Below, one piece after another: positions 1-11,030 of a stretch of DNA of 64,000 nt (position 1 is the first letter of the stretch; each line of letters opens with the position of its first letter). The position numbers were made by a program, and so were the translations under genes. The notes below the pieces were generated by a model that did not search any database, was not told where the DNA came from, and worked only from the letters and a program-made list of their open reading frames with translations. This stretch comes from Spartobacteria bacterium (GTDB lineage Bacteria; Verrucomicrobiota; Verrucomicrobiia; Chthoniobacterales; UBA10450), in contig PNAA01000059.1 of assembly GCA_003169975.1 (NCBI GenBank), positions 1-64,000 on the forward strand, in the 5' to 3' direction.

Positions 1-586
1 TACTTTTCGGACAGCCTCTAACAAAGTGGTCATACCATGTCGGGTTTTCCGAAGAACGGCGAGCATATTGACGGAATGAAAATGTAAGATGCTCGGGCGC
101 TTCTAGGTTGGTGCCGTTCAGTTTCACGAATTGCAGATTCGCTAGAAACTGGTCCCGATCTTTATAGTCCGCAGTGGTTCCGTCAATCACATCGAGCGAC
201 ATCTTCACATCTGGGCGTCGGTAAGTACGCTCGACTACATCGTCGACGTTCGTGGTGTAGATTCGAAACCAGTACGGCTTCGTCAGAAGGTCATACCAGT
301 TCGGCACGTCTTTCGCGACAAACAATGCCTTTAGTAGAAAGCTTAGCTGCAGTTTGTCGCGCACGAGACACAGTTCGTACAGGTCCTTGAGAGGCGTGCG
401 ACCGTCGTACGGCGGCGTTAACCGAAGAAACGACCACAGCTTCTCGCACAACTCAGGCCCCGTGGGCATTCTCTCATCAAGCTGATTAGTAGCACCGACG
501 GAGAATCCGGCGCCGATGAATAAAACGAGACCGTTGCTGTTGATCGCCCGCGCGATCTCGGCCCGGTCCGCAGCTTCAATTTCCAC
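1..586 (-). CDS. SIR2-like NAD-binding domain protein, C-terminus cut by window edge
   Basis: An open frame on the minus strand runs off the left edge. It translates to a SIR2-type core: GLVLFIGAGFSVGA (the GAGxS NAD-binding loop), then WFRIYTTNVDDVVERTY (the TTNxDD motif), then FVKLNGTNLEAPEHLTFSFRQYA, which aligns with the KLHG region but has Asn at the usual His position. The start is taken as GTG at 586-584; a TTG further upstream is possible and an in-frame TGA lies just beyond that. SIR2-like (SIR2_2) domains outside classical deacetylases are often NAD-hydrolysing effectors of anti-phage systems. That role is inference here, because the C-terminal effector or sensor part and any partner gene lie outside the window. 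Confidence 0.72.
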   Translation of the reverse strand, partial: MEIEAADRAEIARAINSNGLVLFIGAGFSVGATNQLDERMPTGPELCEKLWSFLRLTPPYDGRTPLKDLYELCLVRDKLQLSFLLKALFVAKDVPNWYDLLTKPYWFRIYTTNVDDVVERTYRRPDVKMSLDVIDGTTADYKDRDQFLANLQFVKLNGTNLEAPEHLTFSFRQYARRSSENPTWYDHFVRGCPKS

Positions 587-1969
<1,383 letters not shown>

Positions 1970-2073
1970 GTTATTCGCCATTGAAAATAGCCGGCGGGGT
2001 GGACAATCCGGCGCCCTTGACTACAGTTTTGGCCCCGCTGGCGCGCGCCGGCGGGCTTCACCTTTTCTCACCT

Positions 2074-3882
2074 ATGGCACTCAGCGAGACCGACATTCAA
2101 CGTCAGAAAGAAATTAAACAGGCCGAGGAACTTCTCTTCAGCGGCCACCAGGAGCTTGGCTTTGCCAAAGGATTGTTCCTCGGAAATTTCGTCGCCGACT
2201 GGGCGATGCCTTATCCGCGCCTGACCGATGCCCAACAAACCGAGGTCGATAGCGCCGTGACGGAATTGCGGCACTTCCTGGACGAACATCTTGATCCGGA
2301 GGAAATCGACCGAGAGGCGGACATTCCGCGGCATGTGATTGACGGCCTCGGGCGCGTCGGTGTGCTTGGGATGACCGCGCCGAAGGAACTCGGCGGCCGT
2401 GGATTTTCGCAGAGAGCCTACTGCCAGGTGCTCGAGGAAATCGGCGCGCGCTGCGCGTCGACCGCGGTTTTCACGAACGCGCACCACTCCATCGGCATCC
2501 GAGCGCTGCTTCTTTTCGGCACGAAAGAGCAACAGGCAACATGGCTCCCGAAGTTGATGAACGGCGAACAGCTCGCGGCTTTTGCCTTGACCGAAGCGGA
2601 AGCCGGCTCGGATGCGGCCAATGTCCAGACGCACGCGGAACCGAGCGCGGACGGTTCGCATTTCATTCTCAACGGCGAAAAGCGCTACATCACCAACGCT
2701 TCCATCGCGCAAGTGCTGACCGTGATGGCGCGCACGCCCGTCCCGGGCAAGGAAGGCAAAACGGCAATCACCGCGTTCCTCGTCACGCCTGACATGGAGG
2801 GCTTCGAGATGCTCGAGCCGCGCATGCCGAAGCTCGGAATTCGCGGCACGACCACCGGCCGTTTTCGGCTCAACAACGTGCGCGTGCCGAAAGAAAATAT
2901 TCTCGGCCCGTTAGGCAAAGGCCTGCGCGTCGCGCTGACCGTGCTCGATTTCGGTCGCACGACTTTTGGCGCCTGCTGCACCGGGGCGGCCAAGACCTGC
3001 CTGCGGATGTCGATCGAACACGCGAACAAGCGAAAGCAGTTCAACAAAACGCTGGGCAATTTCGATTTAGTGAAGAAAAAAATCGCGCGCACCGCGGCCG
3101 ACGTTTACGCGATGGAAGCGATGACCCAGGTGACCGCCTCGCTGATCGATCGCGGCCTCGAGGATTTCATGGTCGAGACCGCCATGCTCAAGGTCTTCAC
3201 CACCGAGCGGCTCTGGGACGCGGTCAACGACTGTTTCCAGATCCACGGCGGCTCCGCGTATTTCGACGACTCCCCGCTGGGCCGGATGCTGCGCGACGCA
3301 CGGATCAACCAGATCGGCGAAGGGAGCAACGAAGTGCTCACTTCCTTCATCGCGCTCGTCGGAATGCGCGGGCCGGGGATGGAGTTCAAGGAAATCTACG
3401 ACACGATGCTGAAACCGTGGCGTCCGGACGGGGCAAAAGCAGCCTGGGGCGCCGGCCTGAAACGACTGAGCGCCGCAGTCAAAGTGCCGGATGTGCCGGT
3501 TCGCAACGCTCAACTGAAATCGTACGCCGGTCAGCTCGCGCGCCTGGTTTGGCGCTTCAATTTCGCGGTCGACAAGGCGCTCATCGCTTACCGTGAACCG
3601 GTGATGGAGATGCAACTGGTGCAGGAGCGCATCGCCAACGCGGCGATGGAATTATTCGCCGTGACATGCGTCCTGAGCCGCTGGGATTCGGAATTGTCGG
3701 TCGTCAGCCGCAATGGCAGTGCAGCAACCGATCATATCGCGGCGGATCTTTTCGTTAGGCGCGCGTTCCGCAAGACGCGGAACTTCCTCCGCGGTCTGGG
3801 CGACAACGACGACGGCGCTCTCCTCGCCACCGCCGATGCGGTCCTCGGCCAGGGCAGCGCGACGAGCCAAAACGGCGCGTAA
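2074..3882 (+). CDS. Acyl-CoA dehydrogenase, long form
   Basis: 602-residue FAD-dependent acyl-CoA dehydrogenase, expected to oxidise acyl-CoA at the alpha-beta bond in the cytoplasm. Domains in order: N-terminal helical domain (about 70-170), middle beta domain with the FAD/substrate signature FALTEAEAGSDAANV, then the C-terminal helical domain with ARINQIGEGSNEVL, where the VLCAD-type catalytic Glu is expected. About 160 further residues follow, longer than the ~380-residue short forms and closer to VLCAD/ACAD9-type or FadE-like lengths. The start is placed at ATG 2074 (MALSETDIQ) rather than TTG 1981, because the extra residues do not look like family sequence. An example of the TCGTTAGGC motif lies inside at 3752. 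No electron-transfer flavoprotein genes are adjacent. Confidence 0.9.
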   Translation: MALSETDIQRQKEIKQAEELLFSGHQELGFAKGLFLGNFVADWAMPYPRLTDAQQTEVDSAVTELRHFLDEHLDPEEIDREADIPRHVIDGLGRVGVLGMTAPKELGGRGFSQRAYCQVLEEIGARCASTAVFTNAHHSIGIRALLLFGTKEQQATWLPKLMNGEQLAAFALTEAEAGSDAANVQTHAEPSADGSHFILNGEKRYITNASIAQVLTVMARTPVPGKEGKTAITAFLVTPDMEGFEMLEPRMPKLGIRGTTTGRFRLNNVRVPKENILGPLGKGLRVALTVLDFGRTTFGACCTGAAKTCLRMSIEHANKRKQFNKTLGNFDLVKKKIARTAADVYAMEAMTQVTASLIDRGLEDFMVETAMLKVFTTERLWDAVNDCFQIHGGSAYFDDSPLGRMLRDARINQIGEGSNEVLTSFIALVGMRGPGMEFKEIYDTMLKPWRPDGAKAAWGAGLKRLSAAVKVPDVPVRNAQLKSYAGQLARLVWRFNFAVDKALIAYREPVMEMQLVQERIANAAMELFAVTCVLSRWDSELSVVSRNGSAATDHIAADLFVRRAFRKTRNFLRGLGDNDDGALLATADAVLGQGSATSQNGA

Positions 3883-3905
3883 AAAGCCGGTCGTCCCGCG
3901 GGCGA

Positions 3906-5450
3906 ATGGCCGTTATTAGCTCCAAACGGGGCATGGACCTCGTTCTAGCGCTCGATCTGCGCGGTAAACGCGTCTTGATTTTCATTGTCGCCTACAATGC
4001 TGGGACGACGATCGAGAAAGTGCTGAGCCGCATCCCGGCCTCGCTCCAGCAACCGGACGTCGAGGTGCTGATCATCGACGATTCCTCGAAGGACGACACC
4101 TTTCTGAGCAGCCTGCGTTATCAACGAGCGCATTCCGCCTTCAAGATCACTGTCCTGCGCACGCCGGAAAACCAGGGCTACGGCGGCAACCAAAAACTCG
4201 GTTACCGCTACGCGATCGAGAACCATTTCGATATCGTCGCGCTCGTCCACGGCGACGGCCAATACGCGCCGGAAAAACTTCCGGCCCTGCTCGCGCCGCT
4301 CCTCTCGGGGAACGCGGACGCGGTCTTCGGCTCGCGGATGCTCGACAAACAGGCCGCGCGTTCCGGCGGGATGCCGCTCTACAAATGGCTGGGCAACCAA
4401 ATCCTGACCGGTTTCCAGAACCGAATGCTCGGCACGCAGCTCTCCGAGTTCCACTCCGGATACCGTCTCTATTCGACCCGGGCGCTGGCCCAGGTCCCGT
4501 TCGAGAAAAACACCCACGATTTCCATTTCGACACCGAGATCATCATCCAGTTTGTCCTGCGAAAGCTGCGCATCGTCGAGCTGCCGATTCCGACCTTTTA
4601 CGGCGACGAAATCTGCCACGTAAACGGCTTGAAATACGCTTTCGATATTTTCCGCTCGACGATCAAAGGACGGTTGTGCCGCATGCACCTGTTTTACGAT
4701 CGCAGGTTCGAGGTCGGCAGCGAAGCGGCGGCCCACTCGGACAAGCTCGGTTTTCCGTCCTCGCAATCGTTCGCGATTGAGCGCTGCACTGGCGGCCGCA
4801 ACATTCTCCAGCTCGGCCTCGGCCACGCTCATGTCGCCGACGAATTGGAGCGGCGCGGATGTCGCGTCACGCCCATCGATTTCGCGGCCAACGAACTGGC
4901 GGCGAATTCAGAAACCGTCTGCCTGGCGTCCCGCCCACAGCTGCCGCAGGATCTTTCGGTCTACGATCAGGTTTTGCTCATGGACCTGGTCGAACACTTG
5001 CACGACCCGGAAGGTTTCATGGATGAATTGCGCCATCGCACGGCCGGCCGCCAGCCCGAAGTGATCGTCACTGCGGCCAACGTCGCCTTTTTCATCACCC
5101 GGATCATGCTCGCCCTCGGTCAGTTCAACTACAGCCGAAAAGGAATTCTCGGCCTCGGTCATCGTCGGCTCTTTACCTTTCGCTCGTTGCGCGCGCTGCT
5201 GGAACAGGCGGGTTACGAGGTGCTCGAAGCGCGCGGTGTCCCGGCGCCTTATCCCCTCGCTCTCGGCTGGAATCGCCGAAGCCGGATCTTGCTCGCGCTC
5301 AACCAATGTCTGATTCGATTCAGTAAAGCCCTGTTTGGTTACCAGATTTGCCTGCGCGCGCGTCCTCTTCCGCATTCGCATCATCTCCTGAAGGAGACGA
5401 TCTCAGGCAGCGCCGGGCTGCGGGCCGAAGTCCTGGCTCGTGTCGCCTAA
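3906..5450 (+). CDS. Fusion: family 2 glycosyltransferase + SAM methyltransferase
   Basis: 514-residue cytoplasmic two-domain enzyme. Residues about 18-260 are a GT2 (GT-A fold) glycosyltransferase resembling dolichol/undecaprenyl-phosphate sugar transferases: IFIVAYNAGTTIEKVL, the LIIDDSSKDDT nucleotide-binding Asp motif, and HGDGQY as the DxD-like metal site. From about residue 290 a class I methyltransferase follows (NILQLGLGHAHVADELERRG as the glycine-rich SAM loop, then LLMDLVEHLHDPEGF). No hydrophobic membrane anchor is evident. It is the first gene of a run of sugar genes, 23 bases after the acyl-CoA dehydrogenase. The stop codon TAA (5448-5450) lies within a GCCTAACG motif. Start could alternatively be ATG 3933. 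Sugar and acceptor are unknown. Confidence 0.85.
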   Translation: MAVISSKRGMDLVLALDLRGKRVLIFIVAYNAGTTIEKVLSRIPASLQQPDVEVLIIDDSSKDDTFLSSLRYQRAHSAFKITVLRTPENQGYGGNQKLGYRYAIENHFDIVALVHGDGQYAPEKLPALLAPLLSGNADAVFGSRMLDKQAARSGGMPLYKWLGNQILTGFQNRMLGTQLSEFHSGYRLYSTRALAQVPFEKNTHDFHFDTEIIIQFVLRKLRIVELPIPTFYGDEICHVNGLKYAFDIFRSTIKGRLCRMHLFYDRRFEVGSEAAAHSDKLGFPSSQSFAIERCTGGRNILQLGLGHAHVADELERRGCRVTPIDFAANELAANSETVCLASRPQLPQDLSVYDQVLLMDLVEHLHDPEGFMDELRHRTAGRQPEVIVTAANVAFFITRIMLALGQFNYSRKGILGLGHRRLFTFRSLRALLEQAGYEVLEARGVPAPYPLALGWNRRSRILLALNQCLIRFSKALFGYQICLRARPLPHSHHLLKETISGSAGLRAEVLARVA

Positions 5451-5552
5451 CGATCTGCGGTGAGAAATCTCGTGCAACTGCCTCGCTCGCGGGGGGCAAA
5501 AGGCCCCGGCTAATCGCAGGGTATTGGCACGGACAGTGCTTGAAAATGAGCC

Positions 5553-6887
5553 ATGCCAGTCCTTCGCGCCAAGCCGCAGGTCGCTCGTCTTCAGCCAACA
5601 GCGTTGCGCTTTGATCGTACCCCGCCGCCGCGCTACCGCAAAATCGAGAAATGCCGGATCTGCGGAAATGAGAACCTCGCGCCGGTTCTTTCCCTCGGTG
5701 AACAATTTCTGACCGGGGTTTTCCCACGGGGACTCCACGCCACGCTGAGCAAGGGACCGCTCGAACTGGTCGCCTGCGCCGCGACCGCAAAGCAGGACGC
5801 CTGTGGATTGGTGCAGCTTCGCCAGTCCTACGAACTGGGCGAGTTGTACGGTGAAAATTACGGTTACCGTTCCTCGCTCAACGCTTCGATGGTCCGGCAT
5901 CTCGAGAGCAAAGTGCACCAGTTGATTGAGCGCCACCCATTGCAATCCGGCGATCTGGTGCTCGATATCGGCAGCAACGACGGGACGCTTCTTTCCTTTT
6001 ATCCCGAGAAGAATGTGACAGCGGTCGGGATCGATCCGACCGGGCGGAAATTCGCTTCCTACTATCGCGACCACATCACGTTGCTCCCGGATTTCTTCTC
6101 CGCGGCACTGTTCCGGGAGAAGTTCGGATCGCGCCGGGCCCGGATCGTGACCTCCATCTCGATGTTCTACGATCTGGAGAGCCCACTGCACTTCATGGAA
6201 GATGTCGCTTCCATTCTGGACGAGGAAGGCGTCTGGCATTTCGAGATTAGCTACCTGCCTTCCATGGTGCGCACGATGGGCTACGACACCGTCTGCCACG
6301 AACATCTCGAGTATTACTCGCTGCACCAGATCAAATGGATGACCGACCGCTGCGGTCTCAAGATCCTCGATGTGGCCTTCAACGATATTAATGGCGGGAG
6401 CTTCGCGGTAACCGTGGCGCGGCGGTCCTCCTCCCACGCCGAAAACCTAGCCCAAATCGAGCGCGTGCTGCGCGCAGAAGAGACGCAAGGCCTGAGCACC
6501 GTGGCGCAACAGCGCGACTTCCAGAAGGCGGTCGAGAACCACAAGAAAGACCTCCTCTATTTGTTGCGCGCTCTGAAGGCGGAGAAACGTACTGTCCTTG
6601 GTTACGGCGCCTCGACCAAAGGCAACGTCCTCCTGCAGCATTGCGGAATTTCACGCGACCTGCTGCCGGCGATCGCGGAAGTGAACCAGGACAAGTTCGG
6701 CTGCTTCACTCCCGGCACCGGCATTCCGATTATTTCCGAGGCTGAAGCGCATGCCATGAAGCCCGATTACTTTTTCGTCCTGCCCTGGCATTTCCGCGCG
6801 AATATCGTCGAGCGCGAGCAGGCCTTTTTGCAACGCGGCGGAAAGTTGATTTTCCCTCTTCCCGCAATCGAAATCGTCGGAGGTTAA
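5553..6887 (+). CDS. NDP-sugar C-methyltransferase family protein
   Basis: 444 residues with the three-part architecture of TylC3/NovU-type sugar C-methyltransferases. There is an N-terminal zinc-binding module (KCRICGNENLAPVLSLGEQFLTGVFP; Methyltransf_13), a central SAM-binding domain (LVLDIGSNDGTLLSFY), and a C-terminal domain with GYGASTKGNVLLQHCGI (Methyltransf_14). These enzymes methylate a carbon of a keto-deoxysugar nucleotide. The HEHLEYYSL segment with conserved His is present. The gene is separated by only 3 bases from the next one and lies in the same operon as the GT2 genes, consistent with synthesis of a branched or methylated deoxysugar for a surface glycan. Confidence 0.87.
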   Translation: MPVLRAKPQVARLQPTALRFDRTPPPRYRKIEKCRICGNENLAPVLSLGEQFLTGVFPRGLHATLSKGPLELVACAATAKQDACGLVQLRQSYELGELYGENYGYRSSLNASMVRHLESKVHQLIERHPLQSGDLVLDIGSNDGTLLSFYPEKNVTAVGIDPTGRKFASYYRDHITLLPDFFSAALFREKFGSRRARIVTSISMFYDLESPLHFMEDVASILDEEGVWHFEISYLPSMVRTMGYDTVCHEHLEYYSLHQIKWMTDRCGLKILDVAFNDINGGSFAVTVARRSSSHAENLAQIERVLRAEETQGLSTVAQQRDFQKAVENHKKDLLYLLRALKAEKRTVLGYGASTKGNVLLQHCGISRDLLPAIAEVNQDKFGCFTPGTGIPIISEAEAHAMKPDYFFVLPWHFRANIVEREQAFLQRGGKLIFPLPAIEIVGG

Positions 6888-6890
6888 CCC

Positions 6891-9284
6891 TTGAAGCGAA
6901 ACGCGCTCATCGTCGGCGCGAGCGGACAGGACGGCCGTCTGCTGACACGGCAACTTCTCGATCGGGGATACGCCGTCCGCGGATGGACGCGGGCCAATCC
7001 ATCGCCGCCGATCGAATGCGAGTGCGCGCAGATCGACCTCCTCGACCCTCTCACCATCGAAAAAGAACTTCGAAACCTGTCGCCCGATGAAATCTACTAT
7101 CTGGCGGCGTTTCATCATTCAACCGAAGACTCCCTCAAACTCACTCCGGCGGAACTGACGCAACGCAGTTTCGAGGTGCATGTCGATGGCCTGCGCCACG
7201 TGCTTGAGGCGATCGAGGCAGTGGCGCCGCGAACGCGCCTCTTCTACGCGGCCTCTTCGCACATCTTCGGCGAAGCGGTGGCGGAATCGCAGAACGAGCA
7301 GACTCCCTTCGCGCCGACGTCCGCCTACGGCACCTCGAAAGTCGCGGGCATCGAATGTTGCCGTCGCTTCCGGGAAAAAGGAATCTTCGCCGCGACCGGC
7401 ATTCTGTTTAATCACGAGTCGGCGCTGCGCAAAGCGTCGTTCCTCTCCCAGAAGGTCGTGCAGGGAGTCTTGCACGCGCGGCGCGAACCGGGGTTCAAGC
7501 TCGTGCTTGGCGATCTCGACGCGCGCGTCGATTGGGGCTACGCGCCCGATTACGTGGACGCGATGTTCCGCATTTTCCAGCTGCCCAAAGCGGACGACTT
7601 CGTGGTCGCATCGGGCGAGCTGCACAGCGTTCGGGAGTTCGCCCAAGCAGCCTTCGCCGCCGTCGGACTCGATTGGACGCAACATGTCGAGACGGACGCG
7701 CGGTTACTGAAGAGAGATTCCCAACCGCTCTGCGGCGACGCCGCCAAACTGCGCGCCGCGACCGGGTGGTCACCCACGGTCAATTTTTCCGAAATGGTCG
7801 CGAGACTCGTACACGAAACAGAGGAAACCATGCCATCTCCCAAACTGCTCATCTTCATTCCCACCTATAACGAGGCCGAAAATGCCGAGCGCCTTTGCCG
7901 CGAATTGAGCGCGCTCGGTCTCGGCGCCGACATTCTTTTCTGCGACGACGGGTCGCCCGACGGAACCGGCGCGATCGTCGACCGGTTGGCGCAGGAATAT
8001 CCACGCGTCCGAGCCATGCATCGCGAGGGGAAACTCGGAATCGGAAGCGCGCACCGCGACGGAATTCGCTACGCCTACGCTCACGGTTACGAGACGCTGG
8101 CGACGATGGACTGCGATTTTACCCATCAGCCCGCGGATGTGCGGCGGCTGCTGGCAGTGGCGCGCGCGAGCGGTCGCGCAGTCGCGATCGGATCCCGCTA
8201 CATGGAGCGCGACAGCCTGCCCGGCTGGAATCTGATGCGCCGTTCGCTCACGCGCTTCGGCCATTTCCTCACGACCAATCTCCTCCGGCTCCCGCAGGAT
8301 GCGACCGGTGCTCTGCGCGTCTATCAACTTCGCCTGCTCCCGGAAGAGTTGTTCGAGCGCGTTCGTTCGCGTGGCTACTCCTTCTTTTTCGAGAGCCTGT
8401 TCGTTCTCCACCACAACGGTTTTGCGATCGAGGAAATGCCGATCGCGTTGCCGGCTCGGACCTACGGAAGCTCGAAAATGTGTCTGCGCGAAACCTGGCG
8501 AAGCGCCCGCCGACTGCTCAAACTTTACTGGGCCAGCGTCCGTCATCCCGAGAGCTTTCTGCTTTCCTCGCCGGTGCTCCCGATTCTTGGCGCGGAAGCG
8601 CCGCTGCAGGATCCCCAGGGCTGGGACAGTTACTGGACGCGCGGACAGGAGAAGAGCCGGCGTATTTATTCCGTGATCGCGAGCATCTATCGGCGGCTCG
8701 CCATCCGGCGGAGCCTGAATCATTTCATGCGCAAACATTTCGCGCCGGGCGATCGCCTGCTTCATGCCGGCTGCGGATCAGGACAGGTGGATACGGAACT
8801 TTCGCAGGAGATGAAGATCACGGCGGTGGATATCTCTCTGCCGGCGCTTGAATCCTATCGCCGCAACAACCCGCACGCGGAAGCCATTCGACATGGCGAC
8901 ATCCTGCACCTCGATGGGGTCGCCGGCGAAACCTTCGACGGCGCCTACAACCTTGGCGTGGTCGAGCACTTCACTCAGGAACAGATCGTGCAAATTCTGC
9001 GCGAGATGGGCCGGACGGTGAAGCCGGGGGGCAAGGTTGTGATCTTCTGGCCGCATCGCCGCGCGACCAGTGTCTTTGTGCTGAAGCTGATCCATCGGGT
9101 GCTGGATCTCTTTCGCCGCAAGGGTGGAGAGGCGGTCCGCCTGCACCCGGCGGAGATTTCCCTGCTCGAATCGCGCGAGCAGGCGCAGGCCGTCGTCGAA
9201 CGCGCCGGATTTGATCTCGTCGACTACTACTTCGGGATGCGGGATCTGCTCGTTCAGGCCGTCGTTGTCGGCTGCAAACAGTGA
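6891..9284 (+). CDS. Triple fusion: SDR sugar dehydratase/epimerase + GT2 + SAM methyltransferase
   Basis: 797-residue protein with three catalytic modules. Residues 1-305 are an extended short-chain dehydrogenase resembling GDP-mannose 4,6-dehydratase (NAD loop VGASGQDGRLLTRQLL, AASSHIFGE, YGTSKVAG with the Tyr and Lys of YxxxK). Residues about 312-545 are a GT2 domain of DPM1 type (IFIPTYNEAENAERL, LFCDDGSPDGT, DCDFTHQP). Residues about 570-797 are a class I methyltransferase (LLHAGCGSGQVDTEL, GVVEHFTQEQ). The TTG start is supported by GGAGG 8 bases upstream and by the SDR N-terminus MKRNALIVGASG. An internal ATG at 7830 begins exactly at the GT2 domain and may mark the historical fusion point. 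It overlaps the next gene by 4 bases. Confidence 0.85.
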   Translation: MKRNALIVGASGQDGRLLTRQLLDRGYAVRGWTRANPSPPIECECAQIDLLDPLTIEKELRNLSPDEIYYLAAFHHSTEDSLKLTPAELTQRSFEVHVDGLRHVLEAIEAVAPRTRLFYAASSHIFGEAVAESQNEQTPFAPTSAYGTSKVAGIECCRRFREKGIFAATGILFNHESALRKASFLSQKVVQGVLHARREPGFKLVLGDLDARVDWGYAPDYVDAMFRIFQLPKADDFVVASGELHSVREFAQAAFAAVGLDWTQHVETDARLLKRDSQPLCGDAAKLRAATGWSPTVNFSEMVARLVHETEETMPSPKLLIFIPTYNEAENAERLCRELSALGLGADILFCDDGSPDGTGAIVDRLAQEYPRVRAMHREGKLGIGSAHRDGIRYAYAHGYETLATMDCDFTHQPADVRRLLAVARASGRAVAIGSRYMERDSLPGWNLMRRSLTRFGHFLTTNLLRLPQDATGALRVYQLRLLPEELFERVRSRGYSFFFESLFVLHHNGFAIEEMPIALPARTYGSSKMCLRETWRSARRLLKLYWASVRHPESFLLSSPVLPILGAEAPLQDPQGWDSYWTRGQEKSRRIYSVIASIYRRLAIRRSLNHFMRKHFAPGDRLLHAGCGSGQVDTELSQEMKITAVDISLPALESYRRNNPHAEAIRHGDILHLDGVAGETFDGAYNLGVVEHFTQEQIVQILREMGRTVKPGGKVVIFWPHRRATSVFVLKLIHRVLDLFRRKGGEAVRLHPAEISLLESREQAQAVVERAGFDLVDYYFGMRDLLVQAVVVGCKQ

Positions 9285-11029
9285 ATGGTCCGGCGTTACT
9301 TTCACCAACCGGACAGGCCGCGGCTCCAACTGATCGGAACGAGAAATCATCCGACCGTTTGAAGCCGGTCACTCGTTCCGCTGACTCCGGGCGCTGGCTC
9401 GTCCGGCCGGAGTGGTTGACCTTCGCGCTGTTGGCGTTAGTCGCGGTTGCTCTGCACATCCGATTTGTCACCGCAGTGGGCGGGCTTTGGCGCGATGAGA
9501 CCAACAGCGTGAACCTGGCGACGCTTCCCACCCTCGCGCAGGTCTGGCGCTTTCTGGATTACGATTCGTTCCCGGTTCTTTATTTTGCCGTCCTCCGGGG
9601 CTGGACAGCAATCTTCGGGTTAGGAAACGACGAGGCCCTGCGAGTGCTTGGTTTGCTAATCGGGCTCGGCATCCTCGGGGCTTTGTGGGCCAACGCGCGC
9701 GCGTTCGGCAGCCGCCTGCCTTTGCTCTCGCTCGCCCTCATCGGCTTGAACCCGATGGTCGTGCGCTACGGCGACTCGAATCGCGCCTACGGCCTGGGGA
9801 TTTTGTTGATTCTATTCACGCTCCGGAGTTTTTGGCGTCTCGTGGAAAGGCCCGCGGCTCCTTCCGCAAAGCAGATCGCGCTGGCGGCCGTGCTGGCGGT
9901 GCTGAGCGTGCAGTGTCTCTATTACAATTCGATCCTCCTGTTAGCGATCGCCGCCGGCGCAGTGGCCGTGGCCCTGCGGGCAAAGGCGTGGCGCACTGCC
10001 GGGACGATTATCGCGATCGGCGCGCTCGCGGCCGCTTCGTTGTTACCTTACGCGCCAATTATTATGCGCATGCGGGCATGGACGTTTCTGGTGAGTTACC
10101 CGGCTACTTTTTCGTGGTTGTGGAAGCGCGCGGGCGAAGTGATGGGATCGCCCGAGCCGGGTGCCGTCTGGCTCTGGGTCGGCCTCGTTGTGGTCAGTCT
10201 CGGCGTGACCCTCGTGGCGCTTCTCTTACGACGCAGCTCTTCCGGGCGGCTCCCGGCCGCGGTGCTTTTTGGCGCCGTCGCTCTCGTGGTAGGCGTGGCC
10301 GGATATGCCGCGTTTCTCCGGATGCTGAATTACTACACGCAACCCTGGTATTACGTGACTCTCGCAGCTTTTGCGGCCTGCACGTTGGATGTCGTTCTTG
10401 GTGCGTGGCCAGCGAGTGGGAATAGAAATTTCCCGGCGATCATCCTCCGCTGTCTGCGACCGTCGGTCGCACTCGGGCTGATCTGTTTCACCGTGCCGCT
10501 GACATGGTATGAATTGCCGACCAGACACACCAATGTCGATCTCATCGCCTCCCAGTTTCAAAAATTTTCCCGGGAAGGGGACGTCATCGTGATTCCGCGC
10601 TGGGAATGCGCGATCTCTTTTTGTCGATATTATCACGGCCAGGCGGAGGTGGTCACCATTCCGCCGATCGCTGATCATCGCTTTCATCGCTACGACCTGG
10701 TGCTGGCTCAGATGAAGACGAAGGATGCAGAGCAACCTGTCCTCGATCGGATGGAGAAGGCGCTCCGGGCCGGCCACCGGGTTTTCCTGGCGGACGCGCT
10801 CCCGTTGCCCGCCGCGGACGCGCCGTTGCCAACTCTGCGCCCGCCCTACCAGAACCCGAATGGGGCCTGGCACGGAGATCGGTATTACGCGGTTTGGAAC
10901 GCCTACGTCGGCCGCTTTCTTCGCGCTCACGCCACACGCGCGGAGAGGATTGAGATTGCGCTACCGCCCGGGATCAAGGTGCAGAAGTTTGAGGAACTCG
11001 AACCCGGTGTCGTGGCGGGATGGCAGTAA
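9281..11029 (+). CDS. GT39/ArnT-like membrane glycosyltransferase
   Basis: 582-residue polytopic membrane protein with roughly ten hydrophobic segments, starting with LTFALLALVAVALHI. Just after the first segment is GGLWRDETNSVNLA, which matches the acidic loop (D-E) of GT-C fold glycosyltransferases that use polyprenyl-phosphate sugars. The C-terminal ~130 residues are soluble and probably periplasmic. The GTG start overlaps the upstream stop (GTGA at 9281-9284), indicating translational coupling to the fused sugar enzyme. It would transfer a lipid-linked sugar outside the membrane. It ends 1 base from a convergent gene. Confidence 0.78.
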   Translation: MNGPALLSPTGQAAAPTDRNEKSSDRLKPVTRSADSGRWLVRPEWLTFALLALVAVALHIRFVTAVGGLWRDETNSVNLATLPTLAQVWRFLDYDSFPVLYFAVLRGWTAIFGLGNDEALRVLGLLIGLGILGALWANARAFGSRLPLLSLALIGLNPMVVRYGDSNRAYGLGILLILFTLRSFWRLVERPAAPSAKQIALAAVLAVLSVQCLYYNSILLLAIAAGAVAVALRAKAWRTAGTIIAIGALAAASLLPYAPIIMRMRAWTFLVSYPATFSWLWKRAGEVMGSPEPGAVWLWVGLVVVSLGVTLVALLLRRSSSGRLPAAVLFGAVALVVGVAGYAAFLRMLNYYTQPWYYVTLAAFAACTLDVVLGAWPASGNRNFPAIILRCLRPSVALGLICFTVPLTWYELPTRHTNVDLIASQFQKFSREGDVIVIPRWECAISFCRYYHGQAEVVTIPPIADHRFHRYDLVLAQMKTKDAEQPVLDRMEKALRAGHRVFLADALPLPAADAPLPTLRPPYQNPNGAWHGDRYYAVWNAYVGRFLRAHATRAERIEIALPPGIKVQKFEELEPGVVAGWQ

Positions 11030-11030
11030 C

